This document shows, in pieces, positions 11,787-18,987 of a DNA stretch of 64,000 nucleotides (positions within the stretch are counted from its first letter, which is position 1; each line of letters starts with the position of its first letter). The notes beneath the pieces were generated by a model. That model ran no database searches and was not told the DNA's origin. It saw only the letters and a list, made by a program, of their open reading frames with translations. Source of the stretch: Chitinophagaceae bacterium 26-R-25 (GTDB lineage: Bacteria; Bacteroidota; Bacteroidia; Chitinophagales; Chitinophagaceae); assembly GCA_029906195.1 (NCBI GenBank), contig JARWSJ010000001.1, forward strand, positions 1 through 64,000. Reading direction: 5' to 3'. The position numbers and the translations under genes were made by a program.

Positions 11787-11817
11787 CACAATCCTATGTT
11801 GAGCAATGTGGATTGTG
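11787..11817. other. Hairpin downstream of the Cys-rich gene
   Basis: Arms CACAATCC / GGATTGTG enclose a 15-base loop holding a smaller TTG..CAA pair. It lies 17 bp past the stop of the minus-strand Cys-rich gene and may stabilise the operon's 3' end. No T-run follows on the minus strand, so it is not a standard terminator. I see no gene in 11571-11833. Confidence 0.35.
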
Positions 11818-11833
11818 TGCATTTTTTAATTCG

Positions 11834-13243
11834 TTATAGAATAGGGGAACTGCAAACCCCTTGATTACACCATTCATTTCGTCCACATTCATGTCCGCAA
11901 TATCCGCAGTTATTGTTGTCTGACCTCAAATTCATGCATTTGCCATTACAACAGTAATTGCGTCCGGCAGCCCCTTCATAATAACCGCAATCATAGTCGC
12001 AATTTCCGCAATTGCCTGGATTACTTTGTAAATTGGTGCAAACACCTCCGCAGCAAACTTCCCCTGGTTGACACTCAATTCGGCAGCCGCCGCAGTTAGC
12101 TCCGTCGCTTTCAGTATTGATGCACTTTCCGCCGCAACAGGAATAACCTAAATAGCATTTCTTACCGCAATATCCACAATTGTTACGATCGATATCAAAA
12201 TGTGTCGTAGAGCAATATTTATAACCAAGCTCATTGGAATAAACACAACAAGAACCTTCTTGGCAAATATTGCCACAAGTTCCACAATACTTGGAACCTG
12301 GATCTTGTAGATTCATACATTGCCAATCACACTCGTCTGGGATATTAGTAGGGCACACACACATGCCGCCAACACAAATTTTCCCGCTTACTGGTTCTGA
12401 TTCACAGGAGTGGCCGCATATTCCGCAATTGTCGCCATCTACCTCTAAATTAGAGCATGTCTTATTATTACAACACTCGACGTTAACACCCGTGTGTTTC
12501 TTTATAGTATCACAAGAGTAGCAACCTGGTCCAATGGATTCGGACAGCCAATCTCCAATCAATTTACCTAATCCAGCGCCTGCTGCACCCCCTAACAACG
12601 CGCCTGCAATCCCGCCGTATATACCCAAATCTGTCCTTGAGTCGCCGTTATACCATTCTTTACAATTGGGGCAGCAATGGCCATTTGAGCAATGTGAGTC
12701 GTCAGAGCACTTATTGCCACATGAACCACAATGTAAATTGTTCCAGAGAAAATCCTTAGGTGGGTACAAACACCGACCATTCTCACAGCAGCTTGTGAAT
12801 GATCTTGATTCGCCATCAAAATACACATCGCAAGGTTGGTTGCATCCGTAGCAATGTGCCGGATCTGATCCGACATCTCTACATATAAATTCATCCTGAG
12901 GACCCACTGGTCCTAGATCTGGGTCAACATATCCGACGCTGCAGCATTGTTGATATATACCACAGGAGAAATCAGGTCCGCAGCCGCCGCAATTGGTGTG
13001 TCTCGGTACACAATTTCCGCTGCAGCAAGTTTCATAATTTTTGCATTTGATATCGCAACTTCCACAATTCTGGTTGTCATTAGCCGTATTAGTAAGCATT
13101 CCCGAGCAGTAAGTAAGGTAGGGAAACTTTGTATATAAAGTCTCAGATTTTGAGTAATAAAAGTTACCTAGACTAGGTGAGACGTAGTTGCTCACCGTTT
13201 TTCTTAAGGCAGTCTCTTCTGAAATAAATATGGGAGCAAACAT
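11834..13243 (-). CDS. Cys-rich repeat protein with an internal glycine zipper (function unknown)
   Basis: 469 residues with no obvious signal peptide (starts MFAPIFISEETALRKTVS). Residues from about 60 onward contain roughly ten modules of the type NCGxCGxxC...CCxGxC, e.g. NCGYCGKKCYLGYSCCGGKC and NCGGCRIECQPGEVCCGGVC. Similar repeats occur in myxobacterial and planctomycete secreted proteins. Between the fourth and fifth modules, around residues 207-235, is a strongly amphipathic glycine zipper (GIYGGIAGALLGGAAGAGLG, then KLIGDWLSE), typical of membrane-inserting helices. It is the last gene of the S8-protease operon, 23 bp after the PatG-C-like gene. Possible roles are processed effector, surface protein or metal binder; none is shown by the sequence. 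Confidence 0.8.
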   Translation of the reverse strand: MFAPIFISEETALRKTVSNYVSPSLGNFYYSKSETLYTKFPYLTYCSGMLTNTANDNQNCGSCDIKCKNYETCCSGNCVPRHTNCGGCGPDFSCGIYQQCCSVGYVDPDLGPVGPQDEFICRDVGSDPAHCYGCNQPCDVYFDGESRSFTSCCENGRCLYPPKDFLWNNLHCGSCGNKCSDDSHCSNGHCCPNCKEWYNGDSRTDLGIYGGIAGALLGGAAGAGLGKLIGDWLSESIGPGCYSCDTIKKHTGVNVECCNNKTCSNLEVDGDNCGICGHSCESEPVSGKICVGGMCVCPTNIPDECDWQCMNLQDPGSKYCGTCGNICQEGSCCVYSNELGYKYCSTTHFDIDRNNCGYCGKKCYLGYSCCGGKCINTESDGANCGGCRIECQPGEVCCGGVCTNLQSNPGNCGNCDYDCGYYEGAAGRNYCCNGKCMNLRSDNNNCGYCGHECGRNEWCNQGVCSSPIL

Positions 13244-13266
13244 TGCAATAAAATTATTAACATATG

Positions 13267-14169
13267 CTAGTCTACTGATCGACTAAAGAAGGGTGATAGT
13301 TTAGTTACTAAAAATGGAAATTCATCAGTAACGTCTACCCTGACAAAAAATTTTTCTACCACATCAGTAGTCCTGTTTGTAAAAGAAAAAACAACGTCTA
13401 CTATCACACGTCCACCGTTACTAAGTCCCGAAGGAAAAACGTTTACTGAAGTAAGAGAATTGTTTTCACTATATGCTGCGGTAATACGGGCATATACTGC
13501 AGGGTATCGAACAATTAGATAATTTAAAGCTCGATTTGCATTTGAGGCTCCATTGTTATCAGCCAATTGTATAACCCGATGAATAAGTTCGTTAGCTGCT
13601 CGAGAAAATATCGCTGGGTCACCGTCTTTTGATTTGGGAATAGAGTTAACAAGTGAATGCTGATCAAACGAGTAAAGTTGGTTGAAGATAACTACTGGAA
13701 TTGCTAAGCCATTGCATATTTCCGGTGGCGCAACAGGGCCGCGTGTACCAATGACTACATCAATATCCAATGCAGATTGTTCAGGTCGCACTGACTCAAT
13801 TAATAAATCCAGGTCTAAAGGGTCTCGAGGTGACAGTAGATACGTCTCCATTCCTTCAACAGTAAACACCCAACAAAGTTGCCGAGCAATATACCTGTTT
13901 TCTCGAAGACTGATTACTTTATGCAAAGTTTGTTGATCTGTCAGTCCTTTAGTTTCCATTCTTCCTACGATTTGCATAAACTCCTTTTCTAGTGAACGAC
14001 TAGGGAAACGTGGTTCGATTTTTCCAATCGCATAAACAAATATACTTGTCGTTGAGGGTTGGTTATGACTAGAAGGATGTCCGCAAGTTGGACATGGATT
14101 TTCATCTTTTAAAGAATTTAGAGTCTCAAATTCAGGGAAAGATGAGCTAGGGTGCTTTTGATGAGTCAT
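13267..14169 (-). CDS. PatG C-terminal-domain-like protein
   Basis: 300 residues, cytoplasmic. The N-terminus has a CPTCGH knuckle at about residues 31-36. The rest (FVYAIGKIEPRFPSRSLEKE, ENRYIARQLCWVFTVEGMET, then YLLSPRDP; IGTRGPVAPPEICNGLAIPV; ending EFPFLVTKLSPFF) matches, from memory, the C-terminal domain of cyanobactin maturation proteases of the PatG type, found here as a stand-alone protein without the protease. That domain's biochemical role is not firmly established. It follows the 69-residue Cys-motif gene after 5 bp and precedes the Cys-rich gene by 23 bp, so all are probably translated from one mRNA. Confidence 0.65.
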   Translation of the reverse strand: MTHQKHPSSSFPEFETLNSLKDENPCPTCGHPSSHNQPSTTSIFVYAIGKIEPRFPSRSLEKEFMQIVGRMETKGLTDQQTLHKVISLRENRYIARQLCWVFTVEGMETYLLSPRDPLDLDLLIESVRPEQSALDIDVVIGTRGPVAPPEICNGLAIPVVIFNQLYSFDQHSLVNSIPKSKDGDPAIFSRAANELIHRVIQLADNNGASNANRALNYLIVRYPAVYARITAAYSENNSLTSVNVFPSGLSNGGRVIVDVVFSFTNRTTDVVEKFFVRVDVTDEFPFLVTKLSPFFSRSVD

Positions 14170-14174
14170 GTTTA

Positions 14175-14384
14175 TTATTTTATTGTTCTTTTTGAAGAAA
14201 ATATCATCCAGCTGTTAAGGGTTTTTACACGTTTTTCACAAGAGCTGCAAGCTTGTATTCCCAATTTATAGGTTGTATGCTTGATCACATCGCCTAGGCC
14301 GATTTCTTCAGTAACAATGAACCCAGGTAACCGTAACCGAAATGGCTTGTGTATGTTGCTTTTTTGGTGGTTGTATTTTGTCAT
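14175..14384 (-). CDS. Small Cys-motif protein, candidate processed peptide or precursor
   Basis: 69 residues from ATG 14384 (an in-frame TTG lies 15 bp upstream). Key segment: GFIVTEEIGLGDVIKHTTY, then KLGIQACSSCEKRVKTLNSW. The pattern GLGDxIKxxT...GIxxCxxCxxR...LN is one I have seen in short proteins of many unrelated bacteria, usually written with CGGC; its function is not known to me. It sits between the secreted protein and the PatG-C-like gene, with only 5 bp to the latter. Size, the CxxC core and association with an S8 protease and PatG-like domain suggest a substrate or precursor (inference). It could also be a small metal- or redox-binding partner. Confidence 0.65.
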   Translation of the reverse strand: MTKYNHQKSNIHKPFRLRLPGFIVTEEIGLGDVIKHTTYKLGIQACSSCEKRVKTLNSWMIFSSKRTIK

Positions 14385-14515
14385 AACCAAATTTTTCAAT
14401 TAGACAGAAACTGCGTAGGCAATAAAATGCAGAATAGTACCTTAAGATAATAGGAAATTAGAAAAAAGATGCTTCTTTAAAGTTTTTTATCATCTAATGC
14501 AAATAGACTGAATTT

Positions 14516-15400
14516 TTAAAATGAATCTTTAGGAGGAGAAATGGTATAATCAGGGCTTACTGATTCAAATTCGCTATTCGGATCTTTGAAGTCATGAACT
14601 TTTTCTGCTCCTTGTGGTAAAAAATTCTTCTGTTTCATTGTGTAAATCGCAAATACTACAGGTTTGTTTGAAGAGATTTTATATGTCCCTTGCTCAAAAT
14701 GCTTTATGCTAAAGCCAAGGGAGTCTTGACCGTTGAGAGAAAAGTTTTCGGTTATTTTGAGTAAAGAATCGAGCTTTGCTGCGACAGCAACTCCAAATGT
14801 ATCAACTAGAGCAATTTGCAAAGTGTAATTTAAAAGAACATAGTCACTTGTAGCAACTACAAGACGGTTTGAACGATAGGCATCAGCCAATCCCGTATTC
14901 CTTCCGGAGTTAACAAGTGATTTAAATTTGTCGTAGTTTAAATATCGAATGACAGCTGAATCAATAGTTAGTTGCACACTTTTAGTTTTGTCTGACTTTA
15001 CCCCAACATTTATGTTTAGGACTTTAAAAATTTTTGGTAATAACAATGCCAATCCATATCCATTCGCAATGGTATCAGTTAAAGTCAACGGGCCGGGAAC
15101 ATTGCCATAAAATGCAAAGCCATTGACACTTTTCCATAAATTTTCATCTTTAACCGTGTCTAATCCATAGCTACTAACCATGTCACAAAGCATTGCTCCC
15201 CGCGGGACCCATTTATTCCTGCATGCAGTTCCAACCCCAAAATTGGTCGTTGGCTGACTATATGTTGTATATTTATCAATACTACTACCAATAGCTTTTT
15301 TCATTGCCATTATCGCATTCGAAGATTCATTTTGGGAATAACAGGAATCCGAAATAAAATTCACTGCCAATAATAACGTCCATATTAACTTATTCATCAT
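14516..15400 (-). CDS. Secreted protein of unknown function in the S8-protease operon
   Basis: 294 residues with a signal peptide (MMNKLIWTLLLAVNFISDSC) cleaved near YSQ. A Cys occurs close to the cleavage region, but the context (ISDSCYSQ) is a weak lipobox. The mature part is mixed alpha/beta with no recognised domain; it includes TTNFGVGTACRNKWVPRGAM and a C-terminal proline-rich end (DYTISPPKDSF). Its start overlaps the end of the protease gene by 11 bp, so translation is probably coupled. 131 bp separate it from the next gene. Confidence 0.75.
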   Translation of the reverse strand: MMNKLIWTLLLAVNFISDSCYSQNESSNAIMAMKKAIGSSIDKYTTYSQPTTNFGVGTACRNKWVPRGAMLCDMVSSYGLDTVKDENLWKSVNGFAFYGNVPGPLTLTDTIANGYGLALLLPKIFKVLNINVGVKSDKTKSVQLTIDSAVIRYLNYDKFKSLVNSGRNTGLADAYRSNRLVVATSDYVLLNYTLQIALVDTFGVAVAAKLDSLLKITENFSLNGQDSLGFSIKHFEQGTYKISSNKPVVFAIYTMKQKNFLPQGAEKVHDFKDPNSEFESVSPDYTISPPKDSF

Positions 15401-17210
15401 AGATATAGTTTAGTGTTACAAATTGTTTATAGTTATTGTAAAAATCTTGAGTTTTAATTGTGATAAGTTTATCCGTACCCTCTAGCCTAACATGTAATAG
15501 GATTTTAGGCTTTGGCATTTCTTCCCATTTGATAGATTTCTCATCATTAAAAAACGCAAACACTTTATCATCTACTGCATAGATACTTCGTATAGTTTTT
15601 TGATTATCTATAGGTATCGATGTGAATCGAGTTATTTGTGGTTGACCATTAATTATATCATTAGTGAAATAAGAATTGTCAATAGAGTCAACAACGATAA
15701 TTGAATCATTCTTATTGACTAGATATCCGGCTTTTATCTGCAGTAGTTTTCTCATATCTATGCTACCAGCTGACGCAAACTTTCCAACGAATCTTTTATT
15801 TAAATTAGTTGCCATTAACATTCTTATGCGAGCTTCTTTGGCATCGAGTGTGATTCCATACATTCGCCAAAACGCTTTGGCAATAAATAATTTAGTTGCG
15901 ACCTCAGGTGTGGCGTAACTGGTACCTACATCGCGATCGAAGAGTATGCATCGTGTACAACTAGCCATTCCCCAATGGTTTCCCTTGCCCAGAATTGTAG
16001 CTTTAGTCCCGGTTTGAGAATATCCGCCAGCAAATGAGTCAATCGAAATTTGATTTCCAACAATGAAAGTTCCGAGGTCCACACTTCTATCTACAAAATC
16101 CTTGATTGGTTCGGTAAACTGCGGCTCCTCTCCGGTACGTCGAGATTGCTTAAGGAATAACTCAATTGAACTAGTATCGTTAGATGCAGCTGTAAAAAAA
16201 TTTGTTTTATAACCAACACTATCAACAGTAGCTGCCATTTCAAAAAACGGGAATTGGCTATCCACAACAAAAGAACTGGATACAATATCCGGAGTTGAGT
16301 CACAATATTTTTGGTACAAAGCGGCCAGATACACCGCCGGTGCATGATCGTCATTGTTTTGGTATTGACTTTTCATTTCATCAGTTACTTTCTCTAAAAA
16401 ATGTCCGGAAGTTTTACGATATTCTTCGATTATAGAATCAGCAAAAATTATATTTGAAAAGTAATTTACAGGTAGCGAGTCTACATTATTTAGTATTATG
16501 CTCTGATCGACTTTGTATGTTGCTAAAGTCTGACGAACTACATCCATCACTTTGTTTCCGTGCATGCAATTACTATCTTTTCTAAACACATCAAATAAGT
16601 AGTATTTACCAAAAAATGATGGTTTAATTATACTAAGATCAAGATTGTAATTATCTGATCTGTCATCAATTTCGCATTCCTTACAACTAGATTTTGTTGA
16701 TGTTAAATTTGTTGTACTTGTAGTCTCTTCTAGTAATTTGATCTTTAATACTTTTTCAGAAGATAATAGCATATAAGTTGACAACCAATCGGGGTTATTA
16801 ATTTTATAGTTTTTTATATTGTTAAAATTCGAATCTTTTAAAACACATAGAAAATTTTCAACAGTTAGATTTATTGCTTGGATATCAAGCCTATCGTGAA
16901 AATTATCGATTATGTCGAAAATAGGGGCCTTTGGTACAAAGCCACTAATTTGATTTTTCTGAAACCGTAGTTTATTTGTCGACTTTTGTTTTTCAGCTGC
17001 AATAGTTGTTTCAATTTTGTAATGTCGAGAAATAGAATCAAGATTAGCGTTCTTTGGAGGAATGCTAGCTGGATATGAAGGTTGAGGATCACGTCTTTTT
17101 GCTTTTGGAATCCAATTGAATATTAGGAAAATTAACGGAGAAATTATCGCAATTAGGTAGGTGAACAACCTCAAAATTCGTTCTCTTTTTTCTGTATTTA
17201 TTTTAGGCAT
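15390..17210 (-). CDS. Membrane-anchored subtilisin-like (S8) serine protease
   Basis: 606 residues. One N-terminal membrane segment (about residues 14-34, FTYLIAIISPLIFLIFNW) with no cleavage site predicts a signal anchor with the catalytic part outside. Two subtilase motifs are visible: the His box CMHGNKVMDVV near residue 215 and the Ser box DVGTSYATPEVA near residue 430; FFTAASNDTSS probably gives the oxyanion-hole Asn. The catalytic Asp is not secure, so the enzyme is either divergent or impaired. It begins the five-gene operon and is preceded by 850 bp of AT-rich DNA. Association with a PatG-C-like protein recalls cyanobactin loci, where S8 proteases remove leader peptides. Here the substrate is unknown. 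Confidence 0.75.
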   Translation of the reverse strand: MPKINTEKRERILRLFTYLIAIISPLIFLIFNWIPKAKRRDPQPSYPASIPPKNANLDSISRHYKIETTIAAEKQKSTNKLRFQKNQISGFVPKAPIFDIIDNFHDRLDIQAINLTVENFLCVLKDSNFNNIKNYKINNPDWLSTYMLLSSEKVLKIKLLEETTSTTNLTSTKSSCKECEIDDRSDNYNLDLSIIKPSFFGKYYLFDVFRKDSNCMHGNKVMDVVRQTLATYKVDQSIILNNVDSLPVNYFSNIIFADSIIEEYRKTSGHFLEKVTDEMKSQYQNNDDHAPAVYLAALYQKYCDSTPDIVSSSFVVDSQFPFFEMAATVDSVGYKTNFFTAASNDTSSIELFLKQSRRTGEEPQFTEPIKDFVDRSVDLGTFIVGNQISIDSFAGGYSQTGTKATILGKGNHWGMASCTRCILFDRDVGTSYATPEVATKLFIAKAFWRMYGITLDAKEARIRMLMATNLNKRFVGKFASAGSIDMRKLLQIKAGYLVNKNDSIIVVDSIDNSYFTNDIINGQPQITRFTSIPIDNQKTIRSIYAVDDKVFAFFNDEKSIKWEEMPKPKILLHVRLEGTDKLITIKTQDFYNNYKQFVTLNYIYDE

Positions 17211-18061
17211 TAATTACACTTTGTAGTAAACTTTGACAAAGACATTTCAAATATTAGTATTGATTTATTTGATACTTAAAGTTGTAAATAATATTTAATT
17301 GTCTTGAAGAAATGTATTTTGAAATACAGTTTTATAGGATAGTCATTTGTATTGTTGATGATTAATAGTACACAACATTCGAGAATACAAAAGACCTAAC
17401 TAAAATGATTAAATAAATCAAAAAATGACCTATACTTTAATAAAAAAATGCTTGCTCAATATTTCTGCTTGCTAAGAAAATATTCGATAATGCTATATCT
17501 AAAAGCAGACCATAGAACTTGGTTAATTACCAAGTTTCGAAATTGCTTGCTAATCTTTTATGTGTAAAAATTTATAGTGACGTATTTATAATATTGAGAA
17601 AGTCTTGCAGAGGGGAAGGAGTTTGGGGTATTTATACCATAAACCTAGATAAAATTTTTTAAATTTAAAATAGGTACAGTGAGTTTCTTAAATATAGTTT
17701 TATGCAATAAAGATTATATTATAATATATAACAAGAATCCTTAGGTAAATTTTAGAGTAGGTTGGAGACTTGTCGGAGGAGAATTAAAAAACGTTTGTTT
17801 TAAAGTAAATGTAGAAATAATACCGTTTTTTGATCTTAGCGTTAATGTAATTATCTATTTTGTAATAGATAATTTATAACATTAACTTCTTGATCATAAT
17901 TTGAGAAAATCTATGAAAATGTTTTTGTAGACTACATACATGTATGGTTATTAAATATTTATGCAGTTTGTTCGTATCCTGTCCACCCTATATTCAATGT
18001 TCCGATTCGTATCAAAACCCTTCCGTTCGATATGGTTGATACCTAAATCTGAGATAATCAT
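17211..18061. other. AT-rich gene-free stretch upstream of the S8-protease operon
   Basis: No convincing gene on either strand; an open plus-strand frame at 17961-18248 is the antisense of the small gene at 18062-18218. Two inverted repeats stand out: AACTTGG / CCAAGTT (17516-17536) and a bipartite one at 17841-17886 (outer GTTAATGT / ACATTAAC, inner TTATCTATT / AATAGATAA). The operon promoter must lie here, but no exact TAnnTTTG box was found on the minus strand. Confidence 0.5.
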
Positions 18062-18218
18062 CTACCGTGGCATTAGCTCCTTAATTACTTTTCGTACATC
18101 ATCCATATTTTCGTTTTTTGGGGAAGGAGTTTTGCCCTTAAGTTTGTTGAGTTCTTCGTTAACTGTAAAGGTCATTTCCTTCTTAATAATTCCGGTAGAT
18201 TTGTTTGCATTTTTTCAT
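18062..18218 (-). pseudogene. 52-residue DUF6934-partner-like small gene, frameshifted at codon 2-3
   Basis: From ATG 18218 the annotated frame stops after 11 codons, but with one A fewer in the A6 run next to the start the frame reads KNANKSTGIIKKEMTFTVNE, then ELNKLKGKTPSPKNENMDD and VRKVIKELMPR to TAG at 18062. The span is 157 bases (52 codons plus stop would be 156), so a single +1 insertion explains it. It is a paralogue of the small gene at 18368-18527: shared pattern KKExTxTxxEELxKLxG. No intact DUF6934 gene precedes this copy. Confidence 0.6.
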
Positions 18219-18315
18219 ATTTACAAGGCGTTCCTTTTTTATCAATGAATAGTCGAGAATATATTTTTTCGTATAAAATTCAAGCGATAAAATTCGTTCA
18301 TTGCTACAAACTAAA

Positions 18316-18344
18316 AATAATGCCACTATTTAAGTGGCATTATT
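18316..18344 (-). terminator. Terminator after the DUF6934 / small-gene pair
   Basis: Perfect 12-bp stem AATAATGCCACT / AGTGGCATTATT with a 5-base loop. On the minus strand it is followed by TTTTAG, so it probably ends the transcript of the DUF6934 cassette. Confidence 0.7.
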
Positions 18345-18367
18345 GAATATATATAGTCAATCGAAAT

Positions 18368-18527
18368 TTATCTCGGTATTGGAGACTTTAAATTCTTTAA
18401 AATTTTATTTGCCCGTTCCAATTTTTGGGGAGCAAGGTTTTGACCCCTCCAGTTTACTTAGTTCTTCACTAAAGGTATAAGTGATTTCCTTTTTGACAAT
18501 AACTTGGTCTTTTTTTGCCTTTTTCAT
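18368..18527 (-). pseudogene. 52-residue small gene downstream of DUF6934, frameshifted mid-gene
   Basis: ATG 18527 lies 10 bp after the DUF6934 stop. The uninterrupted frame gives 40 residues (KKAKKDQVIVKKEITYTFSE, then ELSKLEG, then an unrelated tail) to TAA 18405. Removing one G from the G4 run after KLE restores a longer end, QNLAPQKLERANKILKNLK, then SPIPR, stopping at 18368. That end is helical and Lys-rich like its paralogue at 18062. The span is 160 bases, one more than a 52-codon gene with stop. It is either a broken gene, a phase-variable one, or an assembly error. Confidence 0.65.
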
Positions 18528-18537
18528 AATTATAAAA

Positions 18538-18981
18538 TTACGTTTTTCTTTTGATTATAAATGCCTCAGCGTTGACGTTAGAGTTAAAATGTAATGGCTC
18601 GCCATCTACAATTGCATAGATATCAATGGTTTTGGACAGTTCCGTAAAATTGAGACTTATAGCCATTCGATAGAGCCTAGTCCTTTCGACTGTACTGCCG
18701 CTAAAAAGGATAATTCTATTCGGGAACTTGTCCAGATAATTTATGACAATACCAGCAATAGTTGCCAGTATTTTGTTACGATCCTTATCATTGCTGATTG
18801 CGTAGTCGTCAATTTTGCCATTCCCATCTAAATTGCCAAATGCAAGGTTGAATATTCCAGGCACGCTGGTTTCAGAAATTTGCACTCTCTTAGGTATGAC
18901 GCCTAATGGACCGATGCTGTTAAAATCATAAATGCTAAAACCAAAGGTTACCTCTACCTCTGTATATTTATCATATTTCAT
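18538..18981 (-). CDS. DUF6934 family protein
   Basis: 147 residues, cytoplasmic. Recognisable family features are the opening MKYDKYTEVEVTFGFSIY, the block NLAFGNLDGNGKIDDYAISN and the signature SGSTVERTRLYRMAIS. I know the family as a small Bacteroidota protein often sitting in mobile DNA and followed by a short Lys-rich gene, as here. Function is unknown; the two-gene layout resembles a toxin-antitoxin or other conflict cassette, which is inference. It starts 6 bp after the integrase stop, so it may be read from the integrase transcript. Confidence 0.75.
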   Translation of the reverse strand: MKYDKYTEVEVTFGFSIYDFNSIGPLGVIPKRVQISETSVPGIFNLAFGNLDGNGKIDDYAISNDKDRNKILATIAGIVINYLDKFPNRIILFSGSTVERTRLYRMAISLNFTELSKTIDIYAIVDGEPLHFNSNVNAEAFIIKRKT

Positions 18982-18987
18982 AGGTTA

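Noticed and set aside
15390-17210. Considered calling the locus a cyanobactin cluster
   Set aside because: No YcaO-type heterocyclase, PatA/PatE-like precursor or prenyltransferase is present, and the S8 Asp is unclear; only the domain resemblance is kept.
17962-17990. GTTCGTATCCTGTCCACCCT, resembling a tRNA 3' end
   Set aside because: The T-stem does not pair and no acceptor partner is nearby; the resemblance is too weak to call an att site.
17961-18248. 95-codon plus-strand frame rich in Phe, Ser and Leu
   Set aside because: It is the antisense of the frameshifted small gene at 18062-18218, whose protein aligns with a paralogue, so the minus strand is the coding one.
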